Assembly: GCA_003564775.1 (NCBI GenBank)
Contig: PXEI01000313.1
Coordinates: 1 to 24,273 of the forward strand
From: Spirochaetaceae bacterium
GTDB lineage: Bacteria > Spirochaetota > Spirochaetia > DSM-27196 > SLAA01
DNA length: 24,273 nucleotides
Direction of reading: 5' to 3'
A program made the translations under genes and the position numbers. This document shows positions 13,488 through 21,397 of this stretch, one piece after another. Numbering within the stretch: the first letter of the stretch is position 1; the number at the start of each line of letters is the position of its first letter. The notes beneath the pieces were generated by a model. The model was not told where the DNA came from, made no database searches, and saw only the letters and a program-made list of their open reading frames with translations.

Positions 13488-14669
13488 CTAACCCGATGCC
13501 GACCGATCAAGACCGGCAACAAGCACATCCGGGGTAGACACGAACTCACATCGCGCCCCGGTTTCATACACGCGACCTCGAAGATCCTTGTCACTGGTCA
13601 CAAATACCGCGGAAACGTCAGCTCCGAGAGCTACCGCGGCCTCCACCATGGGCAGGTCTGCCTCGGTGTCGCCACAAATCAGAATGCGTTTACCGGCTAC
13701 CTGCAGTTCAAGCTCATTCACCAGAAACCTTAGGCCGTCTCCCTTGGTGAAGTGGCTTACTGTTCCGCCTCCACGTGTAGGCATGAGCTCAAGGTCTTTC
13801 CCGGTATCCTCGACGCGAATATGGTGTCCTTCACCATCCACGTCCGCAACGACCCTGTGGAGTTCATCTACAAAGCGTCGTGAGTCTTGTTCCGGGATTG
13901 ATCCGAATACGTCTTGATACGCGACGGTTGTCTCACCAAGCTTCTTCTGGAATCCGGAGCCGATCTGCGTGAACACGTGGTTGGCTGGCTGTTGCAGGAG
14001 CTGTTCGATTCTTGCGTTGAGAGAGTCCATAGCTTTCTCCACCCAGTCCGGAACTGGACGTGAAACACGTGGGCCATCAAAGGTGCTGTACTCGCCACCC
14101 TTGGAGCCGGCAAGCACATAGATAGGCTCGGGTATTACGCAGAGTTCACGGATCCCGTCCTCCATGAGCGGTGCGGAGGTGAGTATTACCGGAGTTTGGC
14201 GGACGGTCTTTCCAAAGCGCGAGAGATAGACCGCGTTGTATGCAGGCTGTATAGAGGAACGGTAACGCCCACAGTAGTTATTAACCGTCCCGTCACGATC
14301 GGTGAAGAAGAGGTCGTATGGCTCGGAACCAATGAAGGTGCACAGCTGTTGCAGTTCCTCGCCGAAACCGGGGTGAATCTCCGACAGGTAGTTGAGGAAC
14401 AGCGCTTCTCCGTGTTCAAAAAAGCGAATGTCTTTCTGTAACTCGCTTGTCTCGTACTCGTCCTTGATGAGGACGACGCGGTCTTGCTCGTCCTTCAAAC
14501 GCAACACCCCTTGTTGATCGCGGGGTGCATTGTCCAGGGTCACCGCAATACGTTTGAGAAACTCAATTTGAGTTGGACTTGCCATTCGCAGCAAGTAGTA
14601 GTCTGCCATGATGCGCCGGATCGTTGCGCTTTCATCCATGAGCTGATAGAACTCCGCTACCTTTTCCAC
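13488..14669 (-). CDS. HAD hydrolase (IIB type), trehalose-6-/sucrose-6-phosphatase-like
   Basis: A 393-residue HAD-superfamily phosphatase. The four HAD motifs are present: FFTDRDGT (121-128; nucleophile Asp124, Asp126), LTSAP (163-167), Lys309 in TKGDGLRFLV, and CGDTEADLPMV (332-342; acidic Asp334 and Asp338). The motif order and cap position fit class IIB (trehalose phosphatase, sucrose phosphatase, Cof-like). About 115 residues precede the first motif and are not recognised. The start is GTG at 14667-14669, with AGGAGA five bases upstream. It is divergent from the HAD-GH65 fusion, which favours a disaccharide phosphate as substrate, but trehalose-6-phosphate specificity is inference and no trehalose-phosphate synthase is in view. 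Confidence 0.75.
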   Translation of the reverse strand: MEKVAEFYQLMDESATIRRIMADYYLLRMASPTQIEFLKRIAVTLDNAPRDQQGVLRLKDEQDRVVLIKDEYETSELQKDIRFFEHGEALFLNYLSEIHPGFGEELQQLCTFIGSEPYDLFFTDRDGTVNNYCGRYRSSIQPAYNAVYLSRFGKTVRQTPVILTSAPLMEDGIRELCVIPEPIYVLAGSKGGEYSTFDGPRVSRPVPDWVEKAMDSLNARIEQLLQQPANHVFTQIGSGFQKKLGETTVAYQDVFGSIPEQDSRRFVDELHRVVADVDGEGHHIRVEDTGKDLELMPTRGGGTVSHFTKGDGLRFLVNELELQVAGKRILICGDTEADLPMVEAAVALGADVSAVFVTSDKDLRGRVYETGARCEFVSTPDVLVAGLDRSASG

Positions 14670-14817
14670 TCGATCTCCTCTGGTTGTTCTTGATGTCGTC
14701 CACTGTACAATGCAGCCCAGTATAGCCTAGAACGTACATCCGCTCGGCCTTCAAGGAAAGCCCGGTATTGGACGTCCGCCGGAAGGTCTCAGTATGTTTA
14801 GACGTGAAGGAGTAGCA

Positions 14818-17800
14818 ATGGAGTGTAAGGGAGCTATTCTTGATCTAGATGGAGTTATTGCCGCAACCGACGAGCTGCATTTCAGCGCCTGGAAAACAAC
14901 ATTTGAAGACGTGCTGCGCAGAAAGGCTCCACCGGGTCAGATGCTTGAGTTCACCTACAAAAATGACTATGTGCCCCTCGTCGACGATCGCCCTCGTTAT
15001 CAAGGGGTCAAGGCTTTCCTCGAGTCGCGGGACATCGCTCTGCCATTTGGCTCGCCTTCCGATCCTCCAGAACACACAACCATCTGCGGGATCGGCAACC
15101 GTAAGAACATCACCTTCCGTAAACTGGTACGAGAACAGGGCGTACGACTGTACGACTCAACAGTGGCGTTCGTGCATCTCCTTCATGAATGTGGCGTCAA
15201 GGTAGGGGGCGCCTCGTTTAGCAAGAACAGCCGTTACATTCTCCAGGAAACCGGCCTGGCCCCCCTGTTCGAGGCAGTCGTCGACGGTGTGACGAGTTTC
15301 GAGATGGGGCTCAGATCAAAACCTGAGCCCGATATCTTCGTGCTAGCCGCCGAGAGGCTCGGAGTTGAGCCGTACGACTGCATAATGGTAGAGGACTCGA
15401 AAACTGGCATGACAGCAGGTCGAAACGGGAACTTTGGCCTGGTGGTTGGGCTTGCCCCAAAAGAGTCGTCTCAGGAGTTCTATGCGAGTGGCGCCGACAT
15501 TGTTGTGAACGACATGGCTGAGTTGTCGTTGGAGAACCTTGGCACCTGGTTTGCAGATACCAGACACACAGAGGCGTGGTCACTCCGATACCACGGATTC
15601 GATCCGGCCGAAGAACGGCTGCGCGAGGCTTTGACCACCGTCGGTAACGGGTATTTCGGTACTCGTGGAGCATATGAAGGTGAAGGGATACGAGGGAACA
15701 CACACTACCCGGGAACCTACATAGCAGGGGTCTATAATCGTCTAGGCTCCGAGATACACGGCAAAAACATTTACAACAACGACTTTGTGAACTGCCCAAA
15801 CTGGCTTGGTATTGAGACGCGAGTGGAGAACGGCACACCGCTCAATCCACTGGATTGCGAGGTGCTTGACTACACACATCACCTGGACATTCGCAATGGA
15901 GTTATGCTTCGTGAACTAACACTTCGTGACAGGGCAGGTCATGTCACCACAATTCGCAGCCAGCGAATAGCAAGTCTTGATCAGGTCCACATTGGTGCCA
16001 TTGAGTACACCCTGACTCCGCGCAACTACTCCGGCACAGTGACCCTGCGGTCAAGCCTGGACGGAACGGTGTACAACTACGGTGTTGAACGCTACCGTGC
16101 GCTCAGCAGCAAGCACATAGAACCAGTTGCCTCCGGCGAAGTTGCCGAAAATGCGGACCGGGACGGGACGGACAACCAGGTTTACCTCTGTGTACGAACT
16201 AACGAGTCCGGAATAGAGATCTGTATGAGCTCAGTCTCACGCTTTTACACCAAAGGAGAGCAGATTTTCCCGCACCGGCAGGTCCTCACCGAGCCGGGCC
16301 TGGTGACCGAGCTGTTCTCTGTAGAGCTTGAGCAGGGCCAAAGCTACACGTACGAAAAGACCATAGCGCTGTTCACCTCGGCCGCCTGGGACTCAGATGC
16401 GCCTGCTCAGGCCGCGCGTGAAACCTTGGACGGCGTAGCGGGTTTTGGGCACCTGCTTGAGCGCCATAAGGCAGTGTGGACCGAGTACTGGAACCATGCC
16501 GATTTTGTCATTGAGGGCGACCGCTTTGCCCAAAAAGCGCTGCGTCTGCATGCATATCATCTGCTGACGACAGCCAACCCCACAAGTACCTTTGTGGACT
16601 GGGGCCTGCCCGCCCGAGGGCTGCACGGCGAGGCGTACCGTGGACATATCTTCTGGGATGAACTGTTTATCTCACCCTTCTACAACCTGCATTTTCCAGC
16701 GGTGACCCGCAACCATCTTATGTACCGTTACCGCCGCCTTGAGGCGGCACGAGAGATTGCGAGAAACGAGCAGTTTTCAGGAGCGCTGTACCCGTGGCAG
16801 TCGGCCGACGACGGGGGCAGAGACTCTCAGACCCTGCACTATAACCCGAACAGCGGCGAATGGGACTCCGACCTGACGTACCTGCAACGGCACATCAACA
16901 TCGCGGTCGCCTACAACATCTGGGAGTACTTCTACACAACCGGCGATGAGGAGTTCGTCAACGAGTACGGTATGGAGATGCTCATAGAGATTGCCCGCTT
17001 CTGGGCCGAGATCGCCCAGCTTGAAGAGCAGGACGGCCGTTATCACATTCGCCAGGTTGTAGGGCCTGATGAGTTCCACACACAGTATCCCGACAGCGAG
17101 GATGGTGGCCTGGACGACAACGCCTACACCAACATAATGACCGCCTGGCTCCTCCACAAAACCACGAACACGTTCAAACATCGACCTGAAACTGTAAAGC
17201 AAGAGATGCACAGACGGTTGAACTTTGAAGAGAGTGAACTGGAGTTGTGGGACGATATTGTTCGCAAAATGTATGTTCCGATCCGTGACGACGGATTGAT
17301 TGAACAGTTTTCCGGGTGGATGGAGCTGGAAGAGCTGAACTGGAACGAGTACCGCAGCAAGTACGGCAACATCCGACGTCTGGACCGCATTCTCAAAGCA
17401 GAGGGCATATCACCAAACCGCTACAAGGCCATTAAGCAGGCTGATGTGCTGCAGTGTTTCTACATGCTGTCGCCCGGACAGGTGAACAATATTCTCAACC
17501 TCATGGGGTATGAGACCGGCGACCCACTGCAGTTGCTTCGGACAAACTACGAGTACTACACCGAACGTACGAGTCATGGCAGTACCTTGAGTTACGTGGT
17601 GCACTCCTCAATATCGAACTATCTGCGCACACACCGGCAGGATAAGTGGAACTGGTTCCTTGAAGCCCTGAGAAGCGATATCTACGACACCCAAGGCGGC
17701 ACTACGATGGAAGGCATCCACTGCGGGGTGATGGCTGGCACTATTGAAATTCTCTTCAAAGGCTTTGCTGGGGTAAACCTGTATAGGGACAAGATCGAGC

Positions 17801-17979
17801 TGAACCCGCATCTGCCAAAGAACTGGCGCAAGCTTTCATTCAAGATCACTCACCGCGGCAGTACTCTGGTGCTGGATATCTTACCGGACAAGATCTACGC
17901 CACTCGTCTGGTCGACGGCCGTGAAGAAGCGCTGGGCTGCACCGAGGAAGGAAGCTGCTACACAATCTCACTTCGTTGA
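14818..17979 (+). CDS. Fusion: beta-phosphoglucomutase-like HAD domain + GH65 disaccharide phosphorylase
   Basis: A 1053-residue two-domain protein. The first 235 residues form a beta-phosphoglucomutase-type HAD unit: DLDGV (9-13; Asp9, Asp11), GGASFSKN, RSKPEPDIFVLAAERL and VEDSKTGMTAGRNG. From about 250 to the end is a glycoside hydrolase family 65 protein: WSLRYHGFDP, NGYFGTRGAYEGE, the (alpha/alpha)6 barrel with GHIFWDELF and YPWQSADDG, the presumed general acid Glu752 in VVGPDEFH, and the phosphate-site-like SHGSTLS. Phosphorolysis would release beta-glucose-1-phosphate, and the fused mutase would pass it to glucose-6-phosphate. The preferred sugar (trehalose, maltose, kojibiose) is not readable. 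The start is ATG 14818, after AAGGAG. asnS follows 49 bases downstream. Confidence 0.88.
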   Translation: MECKGAILDLDGVIAATDELHFSAWKTTFEDVLRRKAPPGQMLEFTYKNDYVPLVDDRPRYQGVKAFLESRDIALPFGSPSDPPEHTTICGIGNRKNITFRKLVREQGVRLYDSTVAFVHLLHECGVKVGGASFSKNSRYILQETGLAPLFEAVVDGVTSFEMGLRSKPEPDIFVLAAERLGVEPYDCIMVEDSKTGMTAGRNGNFGLVVGLAPKESSQEFYASGADIVVNDMAELSLENLGTWFADTRHTEAWSLRYHGFDPAEERLREALTTVGNGYFGTRGAYEGEGIRGNTHYPGTYIAGVYNRLGSEIHGKNIYNNDFVNCPNWLGIETRVENGTPLNPLDCEVLDYTHHLDIRNGVMLRELTLRDRAGHVTTIRSQRIASLDQVHIGAIEYTLTPRNYSGTVTLRSSLDGTVYNYGVERYRALSSKHIEPVASGEVAENADRDGTDNQVYLCVRTNESGIEICMSSVSRFYTKGEQIFPHRQVLTEPGLVTELFSVELEQGQSYTYEKTIALFTSAAWDSDAPAQAARETLDGVAGFGHLLERHKAVWTEYWNHADFVIEGDRFAQKALRLHAYHLLTTANPTSTFVDWGLPARGLHGEAYRGHIFWDELFISPFYNLHFPAVTRNHLMYRYRRLEAAREIARNEQFSGALYPWQSADDGGRDSQTLHYNPNSGEWDSDLTYLQRHINIAVAYNIWEYFYTTGDEEFVNEYGMEMLIEIARFWAEIAQLEEQDGRYHIRQVVGPDEFHTQYPDSEDGGLDDNAYTNIMTAWLLHKTTNTFKHRPETVKQEMHRRLNFEESELELWDDIVRKMYVPIRDDGLIEQFSGWMELEELNWNEYRSKYGNIRRLDRILKAEGISPNRYKAIKQADVLQCFYMLSPGQVNNILNLMGYETGDPLQLLRTNYEYYTERTSHGSTLSYVVHSSISNYLRTHRQDKWNWFLEALRSDIYDTQGGTTMEGIHCGVMAGTIEILFKGFAGVNLYRDKIELNPHLPKNWRKLSFKITHRGSTLVLDILPDKIYATRLVDGREEALGCTEEGSCYTISLR

Positions 17980-18028
17980 CGCAACTCGGGTCTCATGCTA
18001 AGGATAGACAGAGCAGAAGGAGACATCG

Positions 18029-19453
18029 ATGAGCGAACACCAGAAGAATAGGCATGACTCGGCACCGGCACTGCGTCGTGTTGTTACAGCCTTAGCAGAG
18101 GGCATGCCGGGTGAGACATGTCGTATCCACGGCTGGATTCGTACCCGGCGTGAGGCGAAAAACGTGTGCTTTGTAGAGATTAACGACGGCTCGTGTCTCT
18201 CAAACCTTCAGGCCGTGATAAGCAGTGATGCCGGACATACAGCCGACCAGCTTGAACGCCTCCATACCGGTGCGAGCATTGAGGTTGAGGGGGAACTGGT
18301 TGAGAGCCCGGGTAAGGGGCAACGGGTTGAGCTTTCGGTGCGTTCCTTCACTGTCGTGGGCGACGCCCCTCCAGAGACCTACCCGCTGCAAAAGAAGCGT
18401 CACTCCTTTGAGTACCTGCGCGAGATAGCACACCTGCGTCCACGAACCAACACCTTTGGGGCGGTGACACGGGTACGCAACGCCGCTTCTATGGCTATAC
18501 ATACGTTTTTTCAGGATGAAGGCTTCCTCTACCTGCACTCACCCATTATCACGGCCAGTGATGCTGAGGGTGCCGGGGCCTTGTTTCAGGTGACCACATT
18601 AGATCTTGCCAAAGCTGCGGCGTCGGGTGCCGAGATTGACTATACCAGGGACTTTTTCGGCAAACCCTCCTACCTCACGGTAAGCGGCCAACTGAACGCA
18701 GAGATTTTTGCGTGTGCTATGGAGCGCGTGTACACCTTTGGCCCGACCTTCCGTGCCGAGCAGTCCAACACAACCCGACACCTGGCCGAGTTCTGGATGG
18801 TTGAACCGGAGCTTGCCTTCTGTGCCCTGGAAGGTAACATGGAGCTGGCCGAGAAGTTTCTCAAAAGTGTTATTGGTGCGGTGCTGCGCGACTGTGGTGA
18901 GGACATGGAGTTCTTTGACCTCCGCATTGAGAAGGGGCTCATAGAGGCGCTTGAACGTCTGGTGAGTTCAAGCTTTACCCACATGACCTACACCGACGCG
19001 GTGAGGGAGCTTGAAGCCTCGGGCCGTGATTTTGAGTACAAGGTGAGCTGGGGTTCCGACCTGCAGTCCGAGCACGAGAAGTATCTTACCGAGGAAGTCG
19101 TGCGCGGCCCAATTATTGTCACCGACTATCCCAAAGAAATCAAAGCATTCTACATGAAACTGAACGAGGACGAAAAAACCGTACGAGCCATGGATGTGCT
19201 GGTGCCACGCTTGGGCGAGATCATTGGGGGAAGTCAGCGTGAGGAACGGGTCGATGTACTTGAGCGTCGCATGCGCGAGTCGGATCTTGATCCTGCTAGC
19301 TACTGGTGGTACCTGGACCTGCGTCGCTTTGGCACGGTGCCACACTCCGGTTTCGGTTTGGGCTTTGAGCGCCTGCTTCAGTACGTTACCGGTATGCAGA
19401 ACATTCGGGATGTGATTCCCTTCCCTCGTACTCCGCGTTCTGCTGAGTTTTAA
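18029..19453 (+). CDS. asnS: Asparaginyl-tRNA synthetase
   Basis: A 474-residue class IIb aminoacyl-tRNA synthetase. The N-terminal OB-fold anticodon domain (about 32-115) begins CRIHGWIRTRREAKNVCFVE. The catalytic domain has motif 2 as FRAEQSNTTRHLAEFWMVEPE in outline (about 241-261), motif 3 as GFGLGFERLLQY, and the AsnRS tail IPFPRTPRSAEF. Length fits the family (466 in E. coli). ATG follows AAGGAGA. A TTGACG lies at 17976-17981 but has a poor -10 partner, so whether asnS has its own promoter or is read from the phosphorylase gene is unclear. Its presence implies direct charging of tRNA-Asn. Confidence 0.96.
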   Translation: MSEHQKNRHDSAPALRRVVTALAEGMPGETCRIHGWIRTRREAKNVCFVEINDGSCLSNLQAVISSDAGHTADQLERLHTGASIEVEGELVESPGKGQRVELSVRSFTVVGDAPPETYPLQKKRHSFEYLREIAHLRPRTNTFGAVTRVRNAASMAIHTFFQDEGFLYLHSPIITASDAEGAGALFQVTTLDLAKAAASGAEIDYTRDFFGKPSYLTVSGQLNAEIFACAMERVYTFGPTFRAEQSNTTRHLAEFWMVEPELAFCALEGNMELAEKFLKSVIGAVLRDCGEDMEFFDLRIEKGLIEALERLVSSSFTHMTYTDAVRELEASGRDFEYKVSWGSDLQSEHEKYLTEEVVRGPIIVTDYPKEIKAFYMKLNEDEKTVRAMDVLVPRLGEIIGGSQREERVDVLERRMRESDLDPASYWWYLDLRRFGTVPHSGFGLGFERLLQYVTGMQNIRDVIPFPRTPRSAEF

Positions 19454-19487
19454 GAAGAGATCACGCCCCAGGTCCTCCGCTATTCCC

Positions 19488-19521
19488 GGCCGCCCGCCGC
19501 TCTTGATTACTCCGGGCGGCC
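19488..19521. terminator. Hairpin between convergent asnS and DUF188 genes
   Basis: GGCCGCCCG and CGGGCGGCC form a perfect 9-bp, all-G/C stem around a 16-base loop. The right arm lies inside the last codons of the DUF188 gene. There is no U-tract either way, so it is either a U-less bidirectional terminator or a 3'-end barrier. Confidence 0.55.
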
Positions 19522-19977
19522 GTACTTCGCGGTGGAGCGGGTAATTTCACGGTCCAGAGCAGCAACAAAAGCTGCTGCATCTCGCTTTTCATAGCGCTGC
19601 ATACGCTTGGGAGCAAGCCCTTGCTCCCGCATAGCTTCCTTGAAGTCCCGCATGGAAAGGCGCTCGCGTACGTTTTCGGTACTCCAGACGGTGCCTCTGT
19701 CGTTCAACACAACCACCCCCTGCTCAACCAGCTCGGCGGCCAGGGGAATATCGCGGGTCACTACGATATCGCCCATCTCGACCCGTTCCTGTATATAGGT
19801 GTCACTCTCTTGATCACCGCAGGCAACCACCACGCGCTCTATGTGCGGACTTTCTGCGGTGCGAATTGGGCGGTCGGCCACGAACACTGCGCGCACTCGC
19901 CCACGACACGCGGCACGCTCCACAAACTCACGTGCCTCACGGACACAGTTGTCGGCATCGACCCAGACCGTAATCAT
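19507..19977 (-). CDS. DUF188 family protein (YaiI/YqxD, PIN-like)
   Basis: A 156-residue member of the conserved YaiI/YqxD family (DUF188), thought to have a PIN-like nuclease fold but without an established role. It starts MITVWVDADNCVREAREFVE (Asp7, Asp9), continues with SPHIERVVVACGDQESDTYI, has the GDIVVTRDIPLAAELVEQG acidic motif, and ends with a basic C-terminal part (LAPKRMQRYEKRD). The frame runs 22 codons further up, but ATG 19975-19977 gives the conserved N-terminus and overlaps the manA stop in ATGA, so translation is probably coupled. Confidence 0.88.
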   Translation of the reverse strand: MITVWVDADNCVREAREFVERAACRGRVRAVFVADRPIRTAESPHIERVVVACGDQESDTYIQERVEMGDIVVTRDIPLAAELVEQGVVVLNDRGTVWSTENVRERLSMRDFKEAMREQGLAPKRMQRYEKRDAAAFVAALDREITRSTAKYGRPE

Positions 19978-21239
19978 GCGGGAGCCATACCGACGGTTGC
20001 ACGAAAGACTGTTGCCGGGCCGGTGAGAACATAGGAAGCACAAGTGGCTGGCACGAAAACAGCTTTGCCAGCCGGTAGTTCAAGCTCTCGAAGCGGGAAC
20101 GGGCCTGCCTGTGAGCTTGCCTGAAAGAGCGCCGTGCCGTGTGTACACAGGAGAATCTCCGGGCCTGGTTGGGCCCTATCGACCGGGAGCTGTCCCGTAG
20201 AGAGTTCAAGCCGGGACAGTGCAAACTCCTCAAACGACGTAGCGTACTCATCTGGTGCTGTCCCGGTAAGCAGTGGAGCCTGGTACGGCTCAAATTGCAC
20301 AACGCGCCGCAACTCTGCCCGGTCAATGAACTTGGAAGTCAAACCACCCCGAAGCACGTTGTTTGAGTTGGCCATAACCTCCACCCCTACTCCGTGCAGG
20401 TAGGCATGGAGTATTCCCGCCGGAAGATATAGAGCCTGGCCTGGCTGCAACTGCAACACATTCAGATAGAGTGGAGCAAGTGCGCCCGGATCATTGGGGT
20501 AGGCCGAGGATAGGCTCACTATGGTTCGGTAACAGAGAGCCTGTATGAGCTCTTCTTCTCGGGACGTTTCGTCTCGGGACTCTTCTTCCCGGTCATGGGC
20601 GGCAGGAATCAGGCTGTGCACAACCTGGACAAGGTTCTGCAGTCGGGCGGGAGATAGCTCGGAGATCGCGTCATACAGACCCTCCAGACCACGCGACCTG
20701 AGCGCATCACGGAGCGGAACTCCCCCGGGCCCGAAAGGTGCGATAAGGCCCTCTATTACACCAGGTTCGCGGAACCCGACCATCGCACCAAATGGTGTAA
20801 GCGCGGTAATGAGTTCCGGTTTGTGATTGCGGTCACGGTAACTGCGATGCGGAGCGTCAACTGGAATGCATAGACCCTCCTCTCGCGCAAAGCCCTCCTG
20901 GGCCTGTTCCTTGCTTGGATGTGCCTGCAACGAAAGCGGTTGGCTTGCGGCAAGCACCTTCAGCAAAAAGGGTAACTCCGAACCAAAGCGCTCATGAACT
21001 TCATCTCCAAGCATCTGCACCGGGGTCTGTTGTACATGCGAGCGAAGGTCATAACCCGCCGAAGAACCTGATGGGTCACACACCTGGGTCGGGCCGTCCG
21101 GATGAGTGCCATACCACAACTCGGCCATAGGATCACCTTCCGGATTGGGTATCCCGAACAGTTGCGGAAAATCTGTAGCGGATCCCCACGCGTAGCGCTG
21201 GATGGCTGGGGAAAGAAGAACCGGACCAATCTGTTGCAT
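19974..21239 (-). CDS. manA: Mannose-6-phosphate isomerase, class I
   Basis: A 421-residue zinc enzyme interconverting mannose-6-phosphate and fructose-6-phosphate. The N-terminus (AIQRYAWGS, PMAELWYGTHPDGP) is typical. Zinc and active-site residues appear in LQAHPSKEQAQEGF, YRDRNHKPELITAL and LPAGILHAYLHGVGVEVMA, followed by NNVLRGGLTSKFID. A strongly charged insert (REEESRDETSREEEL, DNA 20549-20592, itself repetitive) is unlike the family. ATG 21237-21239 is chosen because the promoter at 21250-21278 lies just before it; a GTG at 21281 is in frame but would precede that promoter. There is no Shine-Dalgarno, and the leader would be about 3 bases. It is divergent from pfp, which acts on the same fructose-6-phosphate pool. 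Confidence 0.92.
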   Translation of the reverse strand: MQQIGPVLLSPAIQRYAWGSATDFPQLFGIPNPEGDPMAELWYGTHPDGPTQVCDPSGSSAGYDLRSHVQQTPVQMLGDEVHERFGSELPFLLKVLAASQPLSLQAHPSKEQAQEGFAREEGLCIPVDAPHRSYRDRNHKPELITALTPFGAMVGFREPGVIEGLIAPFGPGGVPLRDALRSRGLEGLYDAISELSPARLQNLVQVVHSLIPAAHDREEESRDETSREEELIQALCYRTIVSLSSAYPNDPGALAPLYLNVLQLQPGQALYLPAGILHAYLHGVGVEVMANSNNVLRGGLTSKFIDRAELRRVVQFEPYQAPLLTGTAPDEYATSFEEFALSRLELSTGQLPVDRAQPGPEILLCTHGTALFQASSQAGPFPLRELELPAGKAVFVPATCASYVLTGPATVFRATVGMAPA

Positions 21240-21249
21240 AGTGAAGCCC

Positions 21250-21278
21250 AGTTTAGCGTCCGGGGCCCTGCGCATCAA
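21250..21278 (-). promoter_or_regulatory. Promoter for manA, nearly leaderless
   Basis: Minus-strand TTGATG (4/6), a 17-base spacer and TAAACT (4/6), ending 10 bases before the ATG, so only a few untranslated bases are expected. Its -35 is 18 bp from the -35 of the opposing pfp promoter. Confidence 0.4.
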
Positions 21279-21296
21279 CACGGATTGCCCAGGAAC

Positions 21297-21325
21297 TTGA
21301 TCTTTCTCTTTGGCCCCACTACACT
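21297..21325 (+). promoter_or_regulatory. Promoter for pfp
   Basis: TTGATC (4/6), a 17-base spacer and TACACT (4/6). The -35 sits in CTTGATCTTTC, identical to the string at the glk promoter. A second box, TACAAT (21334-21339), could be an alternative -10 but lacks a well-spaced -35. The leader would be about 65 bases. Confidence 0.5.
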
Positions 21326-21337
21326 TGTACCACTACA
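21316..21337. repeat. Direct repeat CCACTACA x2 across the pfp -10
   Basis: CCACTACA at 21316-21323 and 21330-21337 are exact copies, 14 bp start to start. The first overlaps the proposed pfp -10 and both lie between the divergent manA and pfp start sites, a fitting place for an operator. Confidence 0.6.
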
Positions 21338-21397
21338 ATCGTAGGCCGCAGGTTCCCGAGTAATGCGCAATTTGAACGACCTAAATGGAGAAAAACA

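Noticed and set aside
14670..14817. Divergent promoters between the HAD gene and the HAD-GH65 fusion
   Set aside because: TATACT (minus) and TACAAT or TATGTT (plus) occur, but none has a good -35 at 16-18 bases, so no call was made.
15311..15838. Minus-strand open frame of 175 codons inside the GH65 fusion
   Set aside because: It is a shadow of the fusion gene, Cys/Arg/Ser-rich, with no ribosome site.
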